A stretch of DNA of 64,000 nt. Origin: Misgurnus anguillicaudatus (Eukaryota; Chordata; Actinopteri; Cypriniformes; Cobitidae). The notes below the pieces were generated by a model. That model was not told where the DNA came from. It saw only the letters and a program-made list of their open reading frames with translations, and searched no databases. The stretch covers positions 932,501-996,500 of the forward strand of contig NC_073352.2 in the NCBI RefSeq assembly GCF_027580225.2. Direction: 5' to 3'. This document shows positions 11,465-22,637 of the stretch, in pieces (position 1 is the first letter of the stretch; each line of letters starts with the position of its first letter). The position numbers and the translations under genes were made by a program.

Positions 11465-13399
11465 TTATTTGTTTTTTTTCACTTAAAAATACTGCAACCT
11501 TACATCTAAAATCATGATTCATCATGGATAATGTCTTTCATGGCTTTGAGTATAATCATTGGTGGATTGCAATTCAGTCACTAGCAACCAATGAGAATAC
11601 CCTAGCAACCATTTAACAAGAGCTGTATCTCTGTATCAGAACATCGTAGAGACATGGGGTTCGGCTCTTTTGACTCATTAACACTATTTTAACATTTTGT
11701 GACCCAAGTTTTACCACTGCAAGCACCACAAACATTTCCTTCAGTGTTCTGTTTGTCAATGTTCCGTGAGAAGAGAGGGAGACATTTCACTGAATGATAA
11801 CACCTTTTTTGCTGACAACTTTGAACACGTGTGTCTGGTAGCTGCGAATGACTTCACATTAAGGACGTGACATGTTTGTCCTATAGGTGCACGCGTGTTT
11901 AAGCATACATAGTCTGTATGAACCGTTTCTGACCACCTCTTTTGTTTTTGTGGATGCTGGATCAGCCTGGTCGGCGATGTCTGACGTCTTTGACGTGCTT
12001 TAATGCTCGAAACCCGGTAAATGCTGCTTGCAGCTTTAATTAGGGGTTCAAGCCCGTAGGGCTGAAACCCTATTGTATTTGTATGGATTTTTATTATTAT
12101 TAACTATTTTTATTATTTTTCTTCTGCCGTAAAACGGATCGTGCAGACCAAACTGTAAGGCCTAGAGACTTGAGACTTGGCCAAATGGTAGGTCTCATTC
12201 GTGCGCGAAGTTGACAGAGTGTCATCCCAATCGGCCTATGGGGGGCGCTACAGCAAAGGCAAACGCGTTGATGCTCATAACTTCCACAATTCTTGTCTAA
12301 ATGTCAAGTGTCTTATATCACTGGATTCCCTGCGTCAAGACGAACAAAATGTATATCTCCGATTTCATTTCCGTCATGAAAATTTTTCCGCTATTTTCAA
12401 TTTTGTCGAAAAAAATAAAAACGAACTAGTCCTAGGTTTTTTGTCCGATCGGAACCGTTCCAGTGCTGTAATATTCCTTGGAGTGTGAATATCAAAAGTT
12501 ATCAAAAAAAAATTGAACTTTCGACTCACCATCGTAAAGCCACGCCCAAACGCCCCCAATGGGCGGAGCCTCTTGAACTTAAATGGCTATAACTTGGGAT
12601 TGGAAAGAGGTATTGACACCAAATTTGGTACACATATACAGGGGACTATTCTGGGGTGACGTGTAAAAAATTGCGCCGCTTGACCACTAGTTGGCGCTAT
12701 AACACCACCTCAACTTTAAAGGTCTGTAACTTCAGAAATATGGGACCGATCAATTTTACATTTGGCATCGGTGCTCCTGGTCAAGGGTACTATCAGTGTC
12801 TAAAATGAATTTCGCGTACATGGCCGCCATCGGCCAATCAAGAAAAAGCAGCTATTAGACGGGGTTAACGAAGCCCGATCGAAACAAAACGCGGTGGGCC
12901 TGTTTGTCTCTTGGCCATGAAGGTCTGTGCAGAGTAAGAAAAAATTCGGCCTCCGGGAGGCGCTATAACGTTTTTGCGGTGTTTAAGTGATTGTGTATTA
13001 TGCAGTGTTTCAGATATCAACAAGATCTTTATATCATTTAATAGAGGTACTTACAATGAATAACTTTTCCTCAAGAAGCACTTGTCTCAGTCGAATCGTT
13101 TATTAGATATTCATCATTTTCTTTGAAACCTACTTTTGCGAACTAGTCCTAGGTTTTTTGAGCAATCTGAACCAATCAAGTGCTAGAACATTCCTTAGAC
13201 ACTGAATATCAATAATTATCAAAAAAAAGTTGAACTTTGCACTCGTGGTCGCAACACCACGGTCAAAAGTACGAAGAGGCGGGGCCACAAATACTTAAAT
13301 GGCTATCATTTATGATAGGAATGAGATATCAACACGAAACTTGGTACACCTATGAATAGACCTAGGCCGAGGTCACATGCAAAAAATTGCAGAGATTGT

Positions 13400-13414
13400 C
13401 CACTAGGTGGCGCT
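13400..13414 (+). promoter_or_regulatory. Perfect CTCF-consensus-like 15-mer
   Basis: CCACTAGGTGGCGCT lies in the D-like left part of C2. A related one-mismatch site lies at 12,684. Confidence 0.5.
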
Positions 13415-13740
13415 ATAACCTAAGAACAAAGAACAATGACTATGGCATATGTATACGACACATAAATATTTGTCTGACCTACTTGTTTTTTAAGCACATA
13501 ACATCTGATTTCAGATTCTTATAAGGGTCTATTATGATAATTACATATCTTAGAAAACATGCCGACCAACAGTCAGCTAGCATTAACCATGTACGAGTCC
13601 AGCGTAATGGTGTGCGATTACAACTAAACTGAGGGGCCTGTTTGTCTTATGTTCTCAAGTGTCTGTGAGGATTTTTGGCTCATTATTCCGGAAATATTTG
13701 TATCTAGAACAACGGGTGTAACGTTAACTGTCCCCTAGAT

Positions 13741-13938
13741 CAGTGATTGTCAAAATTATTCCTGGAGGCCCACTGCTCTGCACATATACAAAAGTCTTCT
13801 ATTTTAAACAAATCTACTTTAATCATTAGTAGAGATTTGTATGAACTGAACTGATTGTGTCAGATGAGATAATCATACAAAATGTGCCGAGCATTGGGTC
13901 TCGAGAAACCACTGCGTTTCGCTGAGTTGAAAGTACTG
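13741..13938 (+). mobile_element. hAT-type MITE, about 198 bp
   Basis: The element starts CAGTGATTGTCAA, a hAT-style terminus, and ends TTGAAAGTACTG, whose inverse CAGTACTTTCAA resembles the start. The flanks CCCTAGAT (13,733-13,740) and CTCTAGAT (13,939-13,946) match at 7 of 8 bases, fitting the 8-bp target duplication of hAT transposons. It is too short to encode a transposase. A related piece lacking the ends lies at about 18,410-18,480. Confidence 0.55.
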
Positions 13939-14397
13939 CTCTAGATGTTTATGTTTATATGAAAAACAATTTTGTGAATTTGCTGTACTATCTGGGGAAA
14001 TATCAATATGAAACATAAAATAAACTTTTGCCGTTGTATTCCTAGATTTGATGTGATGTCACATAGTGATGTGGGCACCATTTGTAACCTGTATTCGTTA
14101 TTTTATTTGTAGCTGCTGTTATGTTCCTTTTGTCCATGGGTTTGCATCTGCATGAAATTTATTATAAGATTCAATGATTTGCAGTCATTTACCTCAAAGA
14201 CTTGAGGTAATAAATTCAAGCATTTTGAAATGTGACATTTTCAAAATGGACCAGACTAAGTATATCTAACTAATTAACTAGTAATGTGAAGCTTATGACA
14301 AAATATTAATAGTTTTATTAAGATCAGACAATATATGTCTTTCCAAGACTAGGGCTGGTTGAATAAACATAAAGTAGCCATTCAGTTAAGACTGTGT

Positions 14398-15104
14398 TTT
14401 AAGGACTAGTCTGAATAACTAGTAGTTAGTTAGGGCTAATCAGTCTTACAATTTAAACCTGTGGAAAACAACCCAATAAAGTTATAAAGCTTCAAATGTT
14501 GTCTTAGAATTCTTCAAATCCTAAAGGTATGAAAAAGATTGCTGTAAATATGTGGATCCTTAAAGAACAGGCCAACATTTGAAATAATAACTAATAATCA
14601 TACATAAAGAGAATATATATTTGGTTATCAGTAGCTTTAGTATTCTAATCTATTTTCCATGACATAAACATGTCATGATGTGTCTTATAAAGTTTTTAAT
14701 AATTGTTTGTATAATTATTGCAATGAAATTGTAATGTTATGATACAAGTGGTTGTTTTAAATGTAAATGATTTACTGAAAACTTACTCTAGCACAGCACA
14801 TGTGTGAACACAAATTAATGCTTGATAGCAAATCTGACTGACATTTGCTTAATGACACCATATTTGTTATTAACTCCATTTGATATAAACAACACATCTG
14901 GATCAGTTATGTATGTGCATATCCAGTGGTTAAATATAAAAATATGTACTTTAGTACTAATTTTAGGCCTACTATAATATGACAGAGGCTGTCATATGAA
15001 ATACTTGTACGTTTGCACACAATATCTATGTCAAAGAATATATATGTTCTATAAGAACAATTACTTTTGTTAAAAAATAGTGTAAAAGATTTAAACAAGC
15101 AAAC
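14398..15104 (+). repeat. Internal duplication, copy A
   Basis: This block is repeated in direct orientation at 17,450-18,396, including the phrases CTAGTAGTTAGTTAGGGCTA and CAACCCAATAAAGTTATAAA. Relative to copy A', it carries about 100 extra bp at 14,646-14,742. Non-coding and AT-rich. Confidence 0.75.
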
Positions 15105-15810
15105 AAATTTATGTAATTAAGGTGATGTGACATAATGCTTGTGTAGGAATTGACCTTTGCCCTGCTAAAAAACCTTGTTTTGTCTTTGTTGGTCTCTAAT
15201 GGTATGTATTGGTTTTATTGGTTCTATGTATTGGTTTTGTTGGTTCTATGTATTGTTTCTAATAGAATATGGCCCAAAATACACTATAGTGTAGTGGTTT
15301 TAATGGTAAAAGCTAATGGTTCCTATTGGTATTTTAATGTAAACAATTAAAATTTTCTGTAATGGTTTTATTGTTTTTTTTTCAGCAGGGTGGTTTCTTT
15401 CTGAAAAGAAATATGAAAACTAAGAAGTAGAAATCTTACTCTAGACTGACTTTACATGTTTTATCATCTATCTTACTTTTATAACCTATCTTATATTTAT
15501 TTTATTTTATAATCAAATCATCAAAATGTATTAAAACTGTTTTTAAAAAACAACAATAGTATTAAATGACAAATGTGTCTATTAACTTGAAATAAAATCT
15601 AATTATCTCCACTTCTGTTATCAAATTAAAATATGAATAATTTTTATATATATATATAAATTTTACAAACTCACTACCATAATATTAAAATCAAATAGTT
15701 TAAATTAAAACTTGTTTAAAGGTTGAACTGCAGATTAGAGTTAGACCAACATTAAAATCCAAACTTTGACATTTTATCCACTAGATAGCAGTAGAGGATT
15801 AATAATTGGG
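15105..15810. other. AT-rich non-coding stretch
   Basis: Nothing codes here. There is a short 22-bp repeat at about 15,205-15,255 (TGTATTGGTTTTATTGGTTC type), an (AT)n run near 15,645, and a CTCF-like site with one mismatch at 15,778-15,792. Confidence 0.4.
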
Positions 15811-15827
15811 TAGTTGTTAAAAGCTTT
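15811..15827 (+). repeat. 17-bp target-site duplication, left copy
   Basis: TAGTTGTTAAAAGCTTT here equals 17,179-17,195. The pair brackets the LINE-1 fragment, and the internal side begins with a T-run, the inverse of a poly(A) tail. Confidence 0.8.
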
Positions 15828-15992
15828 TTTTATTATTCATTTCAAGATCAAAAACATTGCATACATACAAGAGGTTTACAATGTGCTTATTTAACATTCA
15901 ACATAACAATGGATCAAATAAAATAAAACAAATAATAAATAAATTAACAACAACATGGGGATATTCTACAATAATTCAATAAAAGAAAAGGT

Positions 15993-16193
15993 TTAAAAAA
16001 TGTTATATATTTGCTTTGCTTTTTTATTTTTTAGACTTTTAATAGTTTCAAAATAATTTCTTAATTCCGTTCTAAATAAAATGCTATTGGGTTTATTATT
16101 TGCCCATTTTTGTTTATGGATGTAAAATTTTCCATATATAATCATTAAGTTGATTAACAAGTCTTTCTCCACACAGTTACTTTTATAATACAA
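15993..16193 (-). pseudogene. LINE-1 ORF2 extreme C-terminus fragment
   Basis: The frame contains KFYIHKQKW and a basic segment (KSLKNKKAKQIYNIF) as seen at the end of fish LINE-1 ORF2, where a conserved phrase of the form GKFYIHKCK precedes the stop. It is out of frame with the upstream fragment at 16,523-16,951. Confidence 0.65.
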
Positions 16194-16522
16194 AAATATA
16201 TCCTTACCAGATAACTGAATTTATATTTTGTGAGTTTAAATATCAAGTATTCCACATCAATCCAAAAAGATTAAGTAATTATACATGGATAAAATAAATA
16301 TTTTATGGATTCTACTTCCAAATTGCAAAAAATACAAGTAAATTCTATATCTCTTTAGAATCTGAAGACTACTTGTTTCACTGGATAAATTAAATGAATC
16401 AATTTATAAGTTATTTCTTTAACCTTATTCATGAGACAGTATTTATGTGATAAACTACAAACCTCTTTCCATACACGTTGACTATATAAGGAGTTCCAGT
16501 ATGGTTTACATCTAGGCAAATA

Positions 16523-16951
16523 TTAATTTCTACATAGTGTTCTTATATAAAAGTTATACTTTTTTTCTAGAATATTTACTCCATTGATACATAACTGAGT
16601 ATTATGTAAGGAGTTACAATCATAAGATGTATAACCTTGAAATAGTTGAATAAGTCCACTAGGTATGACATCAAATACAACTGCAAATTCCTTAGCAGTT
16701 ACTGGAATCTTATAGTGATTGAGGAATTCACAATAATTAAAGAGGTGACCATCATCTTTAAATAACTGCCTCACTAATATTATTTTATTATCATACCAAT
16801 TTCTATAAAATAAGGATTTGTTTTTGTATATAATATTCTTGTTATTCCAAATAACAGATCTATGTGGAGAAAAGTTTATATCAAAATTGTATTGTATAAA
16901 AATTCCAAACCACCCAATTTCTGAAAAATCATTTCTGGTTTGATGTTCCAT
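16523..16951 (-). pseudogene. LINE-1 ORF2 C-terminal region fragment
   Basis: 142 residues remain open. Visible features are WNNKNIIYKNKSLFYRNWYD near residues 35-55, a LFKDDG turn, and a block ending FDVIPSGLIQLF. Together they match the region after the reverse transcriptase in fish LINE-1 ORF2, which lies well downstream of the catalytic motifs. No endonuclease or polymerase active site is present, and the fragment cannot be functional. Confidence 0.7.
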
Positions 16952-17178
16952 ATACTACCTTTGCAACTTCATTAACTTTTTATCCACTTATTTAAAAAAA
17001 AAAACACAGTTAGCAGTATTAAAATCTAGTACATTTTAAACTCCTTCCTCAACTGGATTGCATAGAATTGACTTTTTAATGTAGTGCGGTCTGTTCTTCC
17101 ATATGAAATTAAACAAAATAATATCCACCTCTTTTATAACTGATTGTGGGACTTCTAAAGCAAGAGCTGTATACACTA

Positions 17179-17195
17179 TAGTTGTTAAAAGCTTT
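17179..17195 (+). repeat. 17-bp target-site duplication, right copy
   Basis: TAGTTGTTAAAAGCTTT is identical to 15,811-15,827. Confidence 0.8.
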
Positions 17196-17449
17196 CACTG
17201 CTGGGTCCGTTGTTCATACGTAGATTACTCGGTTAGCTGGATTTCATTGTTGACAATTTAGCTTCATGTTGAATTATTTGGTTCTTCGAAGGTCATCCTA
17301 GAGTTGTTGTTATAGTAACATGTCCGTAAGGTTAAAACTGCTCAGGATTCAAATTCAACTCGTAATAAAAAATGATACATAATATATTTTAGTAATGTTA
17401 TTTAAAAAACGATATAATATAAAAAATATAACTAAGACTTTAAGGACTA
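17196..17449. other. Non-coding sequence between the LINE-1 and copy A'
   Basis: No coding signal or known repeat is recognised. It continues the C2 interior interrupted by the LINE-1. Confidence 0.3.
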
Positions 17450-18396
17450 GTCTGAATAACTAGTAGTTAGTTAGGGCTAATCAGTCTTACTATTTGGATT
17501 TAAATATAATTTAAATAATTTAAATATTTTTTCACATGATAATTAAAACAGTGATTTTCAATCAAAAAGGTAAAAATGTATTACTAACTTTGAATACTAG
17601 TCTTAGAGATTAATGTTAATGACCATTGGTTTAAGTGTAGCTCCAGACTAAAATTTAGTCTTCAGTTTTAGTTGTCTTACTTGAAAATAGCTTACACTGG
17701 CCTACCTTTAAATATATCAGGGCCATAGTTTTGTCTTAAGATGTACACCAGTAATGTTTTTATAAGGTTTGTTTGTAAAAAGTACCTAAATGTTTTTACA
17801 TAACTAATGGCTAGTCATGCATCCATTTAAACCTGTGGGAAACAACCCAATAAAGTTATAAAGCTTCAAATGTTGTCTTAGAATTCTTAAAATCCTGACG
17901 GTATGAAAAAGATTGCTGTAAATATGTGGATCCTTAAAGAACAATTATAGGCCAACATTAGAAATAATAACTAATAATCAAACATAAAGAGAATATATAT
18001 TTGGTTATCAGTAGCTTTAGTATTCTGATACAATTCGTTGTTTTAAATGTAAATGATTTACTGAAAACTTACTTTAGCACAGCACATGTGTGAACACAAA
18101 TAAGTGCTTAATAGCCAATCTTACTGACATTTCCTTAATGACACCATATTTGTTATTAACACAATTTGATATAAACAACACATTTTGATCAGTTATGTAT
18201 GGGAATAGCCAGTTGTTAAATATAAAAAAAATGTAGAGCTTTAGTACTATTTTTAGGCCTACTATAATATGACAGAGGCTGTCATATGAAATACTTATAT
18301 GTTTGCACATAATATGTATGTCAAAGAATATATATGTTCTATAAGAACATATACTTTTGTTAAAAAAAATAGTCTAAAAGATTTTAACAAGCAACC
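17450..18396 (+). repeat. Internal duplication, copy A'
   Basis: Direct repeat of 14,398-15,104. Copy A' holds about 330 bp not seen in A (17,496-17,825) and lacks about 100 bp present there, so one gain and one loss followed the duplication. Confidence 0.75.
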
Positions 18397-18775
18397 ATTT
18401 AGTAAGACCTACAGAATAGATCTTTATGAACTAAAATGACTGTTTCAGATGAGAGAAACATACAAAATGTGCAGAGCATGTTTGTGTATATGCTCCTTTT
18501 GTCCATAAAAATATATACGGATTAATTACTTGCATACCTCACTTTATTTACCTAATTAAAACAGAAAGCCTTCATGGTACTCGATTAAAGGACATGAACA
18601 TGACTATACTCAAATTCCTTATTGTGGTTTTTAGGTGCAATTTTCCGTTATGTCCACTAGATGGCAGAAGAGGATCAATCACTGGCTGACATTTGCACTC
18701 ACAGAAAACACAGAAGATGATTACTCTTTAACTAAGTCTACTATTAATAGAACTCTGTTTACATTTAAATCTGTT

Positions 18776-19174
18776 CAAATTTTAGAAGGATCTCTTGACA
18801 GAAATGCAAAATGATATACAAAACTATATATTTCAGGGGTGTATAAAGACCTTTCATAATGAACCGGTATGTGTTTATTACCATAGAACGAGACCTTTTT
18901 ATCTACATACACTGAGGTTCCCCTTACATGGAAGTCACCATTTTGTTCCGCCATTTTTCTACAGAAGCCCTTAACGGACAATTTTTTTACTAAGTTGTCT
19001 CCGAAGATGAAATGTTTACTAAGTTGTCTCCGAAGATGAAATGTTTGTCTGGTGGCGGCTCCGTAGCTTCTCTATGTGTTTCAAAAGCGAGGGGTGAGCA
19101 GTGTAATAACCCATTGGTTGCATTTCGTGACCTCACCACTAGATGCCGCTAAAATTTACACACTGCACCTTTAA
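18776..19174 (-). mobile_element. TTAA-type MITE, one end lost
   Basis: On the reverse strand the element starts TTAAAGGTGCAGTGTGTAA, a terminus I recognise from a widespread teleost MITE family (from memory, unverified). The far end near 18,776 lacks the matching terminus. Inside, a 29-bp piece is duplicated in tandem (18,987-19,045), and a CTCF-like site with one mismatch lies at 19,136-19,150. A 68-residue reverse frame at 18,775-18,981 has no recognised domain. Confidence 0.5.
18987..19045 (+). repeat. 29-bp tandem duplication
   Basis: TTTACTAAGTTGTCTCCGAA and its continuation occur twice back to back at a 29-bp period. Confidence 0.85.
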
Positions 19175-19714
19175 CTTCATGATTTTACTGTGATAACTCA
19201 GAACAATTGAAGTGGTAGTCTTTCACTAAATGTAATTTTAATATTATAAGTTTTAACACTCATGTCACTTTATGATAGCTGTGAAACGTGAACATAATTT
19301 TGGAGGCACTTACACGACATTTGCAGTAAGACTTTTTTTATTTAAAAAAACTACATATCAAATGAGTGTGTAACCATGTCAATATTAAGTCTTGTTCTTT
19401 AACTGTCTTATTTCTCCTTTCTCAGGTAAATGTGTGTGTGTACAATATACAATGCAGAATATCTATATGGCCATGTCCTTAAACGTCTTGTGATCTAAAT
19501 GGCTTGAACCCCGGTAATCGCTGCTTGCAGCTATATTTAATTGTTATTATTATTCTGCTTAATCAGTTTAAAATCTTAATAATTTGTATAATTAATTACA
19601 GTTAATTGTACTTATTATTCCATTTGAGCTAAATCTGGGAATTTCCCCAAATTCCCTTAAATTCCCGTAGTGTTTCGGTCGGAGGTGTTGTAAATAACGC
19701 CGTTCTCCTCCTCC

Positions 19715-19975
19715 CGCTGATTCGCTACATATTGCTTTCTAGTACTTTATACAACACTGCAGAATACAATCCATCACTCACACTACGGTCGCAAAATTCT
19801 GGTCTCTTGACTATCCCTAGACTATCAAAAGTGTCTAAAAGTGGAAGATCCTTTTCCTACTTAGCCCCTAAGCTCTGGAATGATTTACCAACCGATGTCC
19901 GAGAATCAGACACAGTCGATAATTTTAAATTTAAAACTTAAAACTTTTCTCTTCAACAAAGCATTCGCATAATTT
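19715..19975 (+). pseudogene. LINE ORF2 C-terminal remnant (L2/CR1/Rex-like)
   Basis: The frame from 19,732 contains RLSKVSKSGRSFSYLAPKLW and NDLPTDVRESDTVDNFK, the well-known tail of L2/CR1-group ORF2 proteins (rough form: R-A/S-F-x-x-x-A-P-x-L-W-N-x-L-P). A one-base shift at about 19,940 separates it from the final LKTFLFNKAFA-like end. Only the tail remains. The exact LINE clade is not decidable from this much sequence. Confidence 0.65.
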
Positions 19976-20102
19976 GTCTAGTAAAGGTACTTAACTCGCA
20001 ATAGTTATTTTTACGGAACAAAGCACTTAAGGTATTAACACAGACCAACCAAATAAATAAATAAAAACCTTATCAGCATGAACACTTCAAAATGAATTGC
20101 AT

Positions 20103-20921
20103 TAAAGGGGGGGTTTAATGGTATTTCAAGCATTCTGACTTATTAACACAGTTATAGAGTTGTTTCCTCATGCTAAACGTAGGCAAAGTGTCAAAAATGC
20201 AGTTGGGCGTGTTTCAGAGTATTTCTGTGCCGAATGCACTTCGCCAGGGTTCGTACAAGTTTCGGCTAATTTTTTTCGATTACGGTTCTAACTGACGTTT
20301 CAGGGGTTTTCGATACGTATCACTTCTTTATATGGGCTTCCGCCGGAAAACTTCCCCCGGAAAACCCCGCCCAGCCGTCAGTCAGCGGGAGACGCTAGAG
20401 CTTGCTAACAGCTTATCACGCCACTCAGCTTTGTTTAATTTCAAAAGTCAACAATGGCACAACAAGAAGTGTGTTTTTGGATGTAAGGAGAACACATCCA
20501 GCCTCATGGAAACAATGGATATAGTTTATTATCCGGATTAGCAGCGGAGTTTTGCGTGTGTGTTTGATGCGGTGGATTTTCAGAACCGGGTCATGACGAG
20601 TTACACGTGGTAAGTAAGACTTCTGTCTTATGTTGGAAATAGGCGCGTGTATATTATATAAATGACACGAACATGTAGTGAATCAAACGTTATAAGTGTT
20701 GTATAGTGTTGCATGACTCGTACTCGCTCCTCCCGTGTTATAACTCCTCCTTCTTCATTTTTTCGTACGTTATCGGAAAGATTCGTTAAAGCTAATATTT
20801 CTTTTATAAATCTGATTAAACTAAAGACTCTTCAGAGATATAAAGGATGTCATACTACTCTATAGGTACTCCAGATTGATATCAGAAATGCAGAAACAGC
20901 GTGTGTTACGTGAGCTTTAAA
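20103..20921 (+). mobile_element. Probable TTAA-ended DNA element, non-autonomous
   Basis: The left edge reads TTAAAGGGGGGG and the right edge ACGTGAGCTTTAA, so both ends carry TTAA with a very short inverted TTAAAG. In the middle an ATG at about 20,454 begins a short frame with several cysteines (QQEVCFWM, or KKCVFGCKEN in another frame), resembling the first exon of a zinc-binding THAP-type transposase leader. This suggests a Kolobok-like origin. The termini are weak and the class is inference. Confidence 0.35.
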
Positions 20922-21042
20922 TAGTTTGCCACCGTTTGCCACTGAACCTGCATTAACGACGACAGTGGGGCCTCTGGCCTTAGTCAAACGGGTTGGCACG
21001 TATGGTCGGGTTGCGATTTTGGCGCTTTCTTGTATCTTACCA

Positions 21043-22637
21043 CTTTTGAGCACCCTAGCAACATCTCCCATAGACTGCCATTATAAAATGCCTAGATGGA
21101 TATCTTTGCACCACAGTGTCATAGAGACATGGGGGTTGGCTCATTTTACTCAGGCATCCAATCAGTCTCTCAGGATCCTTACATAGGTATTAAGCCACAC
21201 CCCTAGCAACCTCTTTTGAGCACCCTAGCAACATAAAATTCAAACAGTTATATCTCGGCATCCGAACATCATAGAGACACGGGGGTTGGACGGTTTGACT
21301 CGTGACTCAGAGTGTAATCACTATGGGATGCCATTTTTTTCCCTAGCAACCAAATACAGTACCCTAGCAACAGTGTAAACAAAGCCTTATATCTCCGCAT
21401 CAGAACATCGTAGAAACACGGGGGTTGGACCGTTTGACTCGTGACTCGTTGGGAAATCACTAGTGGATGCCATTTTTCCCCTAGCAACCAAATACAGTAC
21501 CCTAGCAACAGAGTAAACAAAGCCTTATATCTCTGCATCAGAACATCGTAGAGACACGGGGGTTGGACCGTTTGACTCGTGAATCAGAGTGTAATCACTA
21601 TGGGATGCCATTTTTTCCCTAGCAACCAAATACAGTACCCTAGCAACAGAGTAAACAAAGCCTTATATCTCCGCATCAGAACATCGTAGAGATATGGGGG
21701 TTGGACCGTTTGACTCGTGACTCAGAGTGTAATCCCTATGGGATGCCAATTTTTTCCCTAGCAACCAAATACAGTACCCTAGCAACAGAGTAAACAAAGG
21801 CTTATATCTCTGCATCAGAACATCGTACAGACACGGGGGTTGGACCGTTTGACTCGTGACTCGGAGTGTAATCACTAGTGGATGCCAATTTCCCCCTAGC
21901 AACCAAATACAGTACCCTAGCAACAGAGTAAACAAAGCCTTATATCTCCGCATCAGAACACCGTAGAGACACGGGGGTTGGACCATTTGACTCGTAACTC
22001 AGAGTGTAATCATTATGGGATGCCATTTTTTCCCTAGCAACCAAATACAGTTCCCTAGCAACAGAGTAAACAAAGCCTTATATCTACGCATCAGAACATC
22101 GTAGAGACATGGGGGTTGGACCGTTTGACTCTTGACTCGGAGGGTAATCACTAGTGGATGGGAATTTTTCCCTAGCAACCAAATACAGTACCCTAGCAAC
22201 AGAGTAAACAAAGCCTTATATCTCCACATCAGAACATTGTACAGACACGGGGGTTGGACCATTTTACTTGTGACTCGGCATGTAATCACTAGTGGATGCC
22301 AATTTTTCCCTAGCAACCAAATACAGTACCCTAGCAACAGAGTAAACAAAGCCTTATATCTCCACATCAGAACATTGTACAGACACGGGGGTTGGACCGT
22401 TTGACTCGTGACTTGGAGGGTAATCACTAGTGGATGGCAATTTTTTCCCTAGCAACCAAATACAGTACCCTAGCAACCGGATAAACATAACCTTATATCT
22501 CTGCATCAGAACATCGTAGAGACACGGGAGTTGGATCGTTTTACTTTTGGCTTGGAGTATAATCATATATGTTCCCCAGAATTTTGCCACGGCAAGCACC
22601 ACTCACATTTTCTTCAGGAAATGTACCTATCTAGTTA
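21043..22637 (+). mobile_element. Unit U0: b-type element, 5' truncated
   Basis: The head and 5' module are missing. The sequence begins inside the proto-monomer region, at CACCCTAGCAACATCTCCC. A 139-bp array spans about 21,250-22,560 (about nine copies). The 3' end has GCAAGCACCACT, a hairpin ACATTT-AAATGT and the terminal TATCTAGTTA. It lies at the left edge of the whole array and is one of four 3' ends without a 5' partner. Confidence 0.6.

Larger units (their letters stand above)
10266..12040 (+). mobile_element. Helentron/HINE-like element body (C1 by position)
   Basis: The body starts like D2 and D1 after a short (TTA)n tract and ends with GCTCGAAACCC (12,005-12,015) and a TGCTGC-TTGCAGC hairpin. 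The only unpaired 5' module to the left is the c-type module at 4,955, which pairs with this d-type end imperfectly (two mismatches in 11). It may be a c/d chimera or a product of exchange. CTCF-like motifs lie at 10,830 and 11,450 on the reverse strand. Non-coding. Confidence 0.5.
15828..17178 (-). mobile_element. 5'-truncated LINE-1 insertion
   Basis: About 1.35 kb inserted on the reverse strand. The left side starts with T-rich sequence (the A-rich 3' tail of the element) and a 150-bp 3' untranslated part. The right side is the truncated 5' end. The ends are bracketed by a 17-bp duplication, the hallmark of target-primed reverse transcription. Reverse-strand reading near the 5' end gives FIWKNRPHYIKKS, a phrase typical of fish LINE-1 ORF2 downstream of the reverse transcriptase. 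The frame then runs through the C-terminal part of ORF2 with breaks. It is a dead copy inside element C2, so it is younger than C2. Confidence 0.8.
12042..19540 (+). mobile_element. Long Helentron/HINE-like element, type c, complete ends (C2)
   Basis: The 5' end is AGGGGTTCAAGCC with hairpin AGCCC-GTA-GGGCT. At 19,501-19,512 GGCTTGAACCCC is its inverse, followed by the CTGC-TT-GCAG hairpin and an AT-rich end. About 1.6 kb of the left part resembles the D bodies (for example the CTAGTCCTAGGTTTTT block). The rest is AT-rich DNA with later insertions: a hAT-type MITE, a LINE-1 and a TTAA-type MITE, plus an internal duplication. At 7.5 kb it is long for a non-autonomous copy. No Rep or helicase domain remains in any frame. 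It could be an old element expanded by insertions, or two distant ends that only look paired. Confidence 0.5.

Noticed and set aside
4955..12040. Harbinger-type transposon (TTA target and GGG start)
   Set aside because: The inverted repeat is not at the 3' end but about 27 bp inside, followed by a conserved hairpin, which does not fit a standard TIR transposon.
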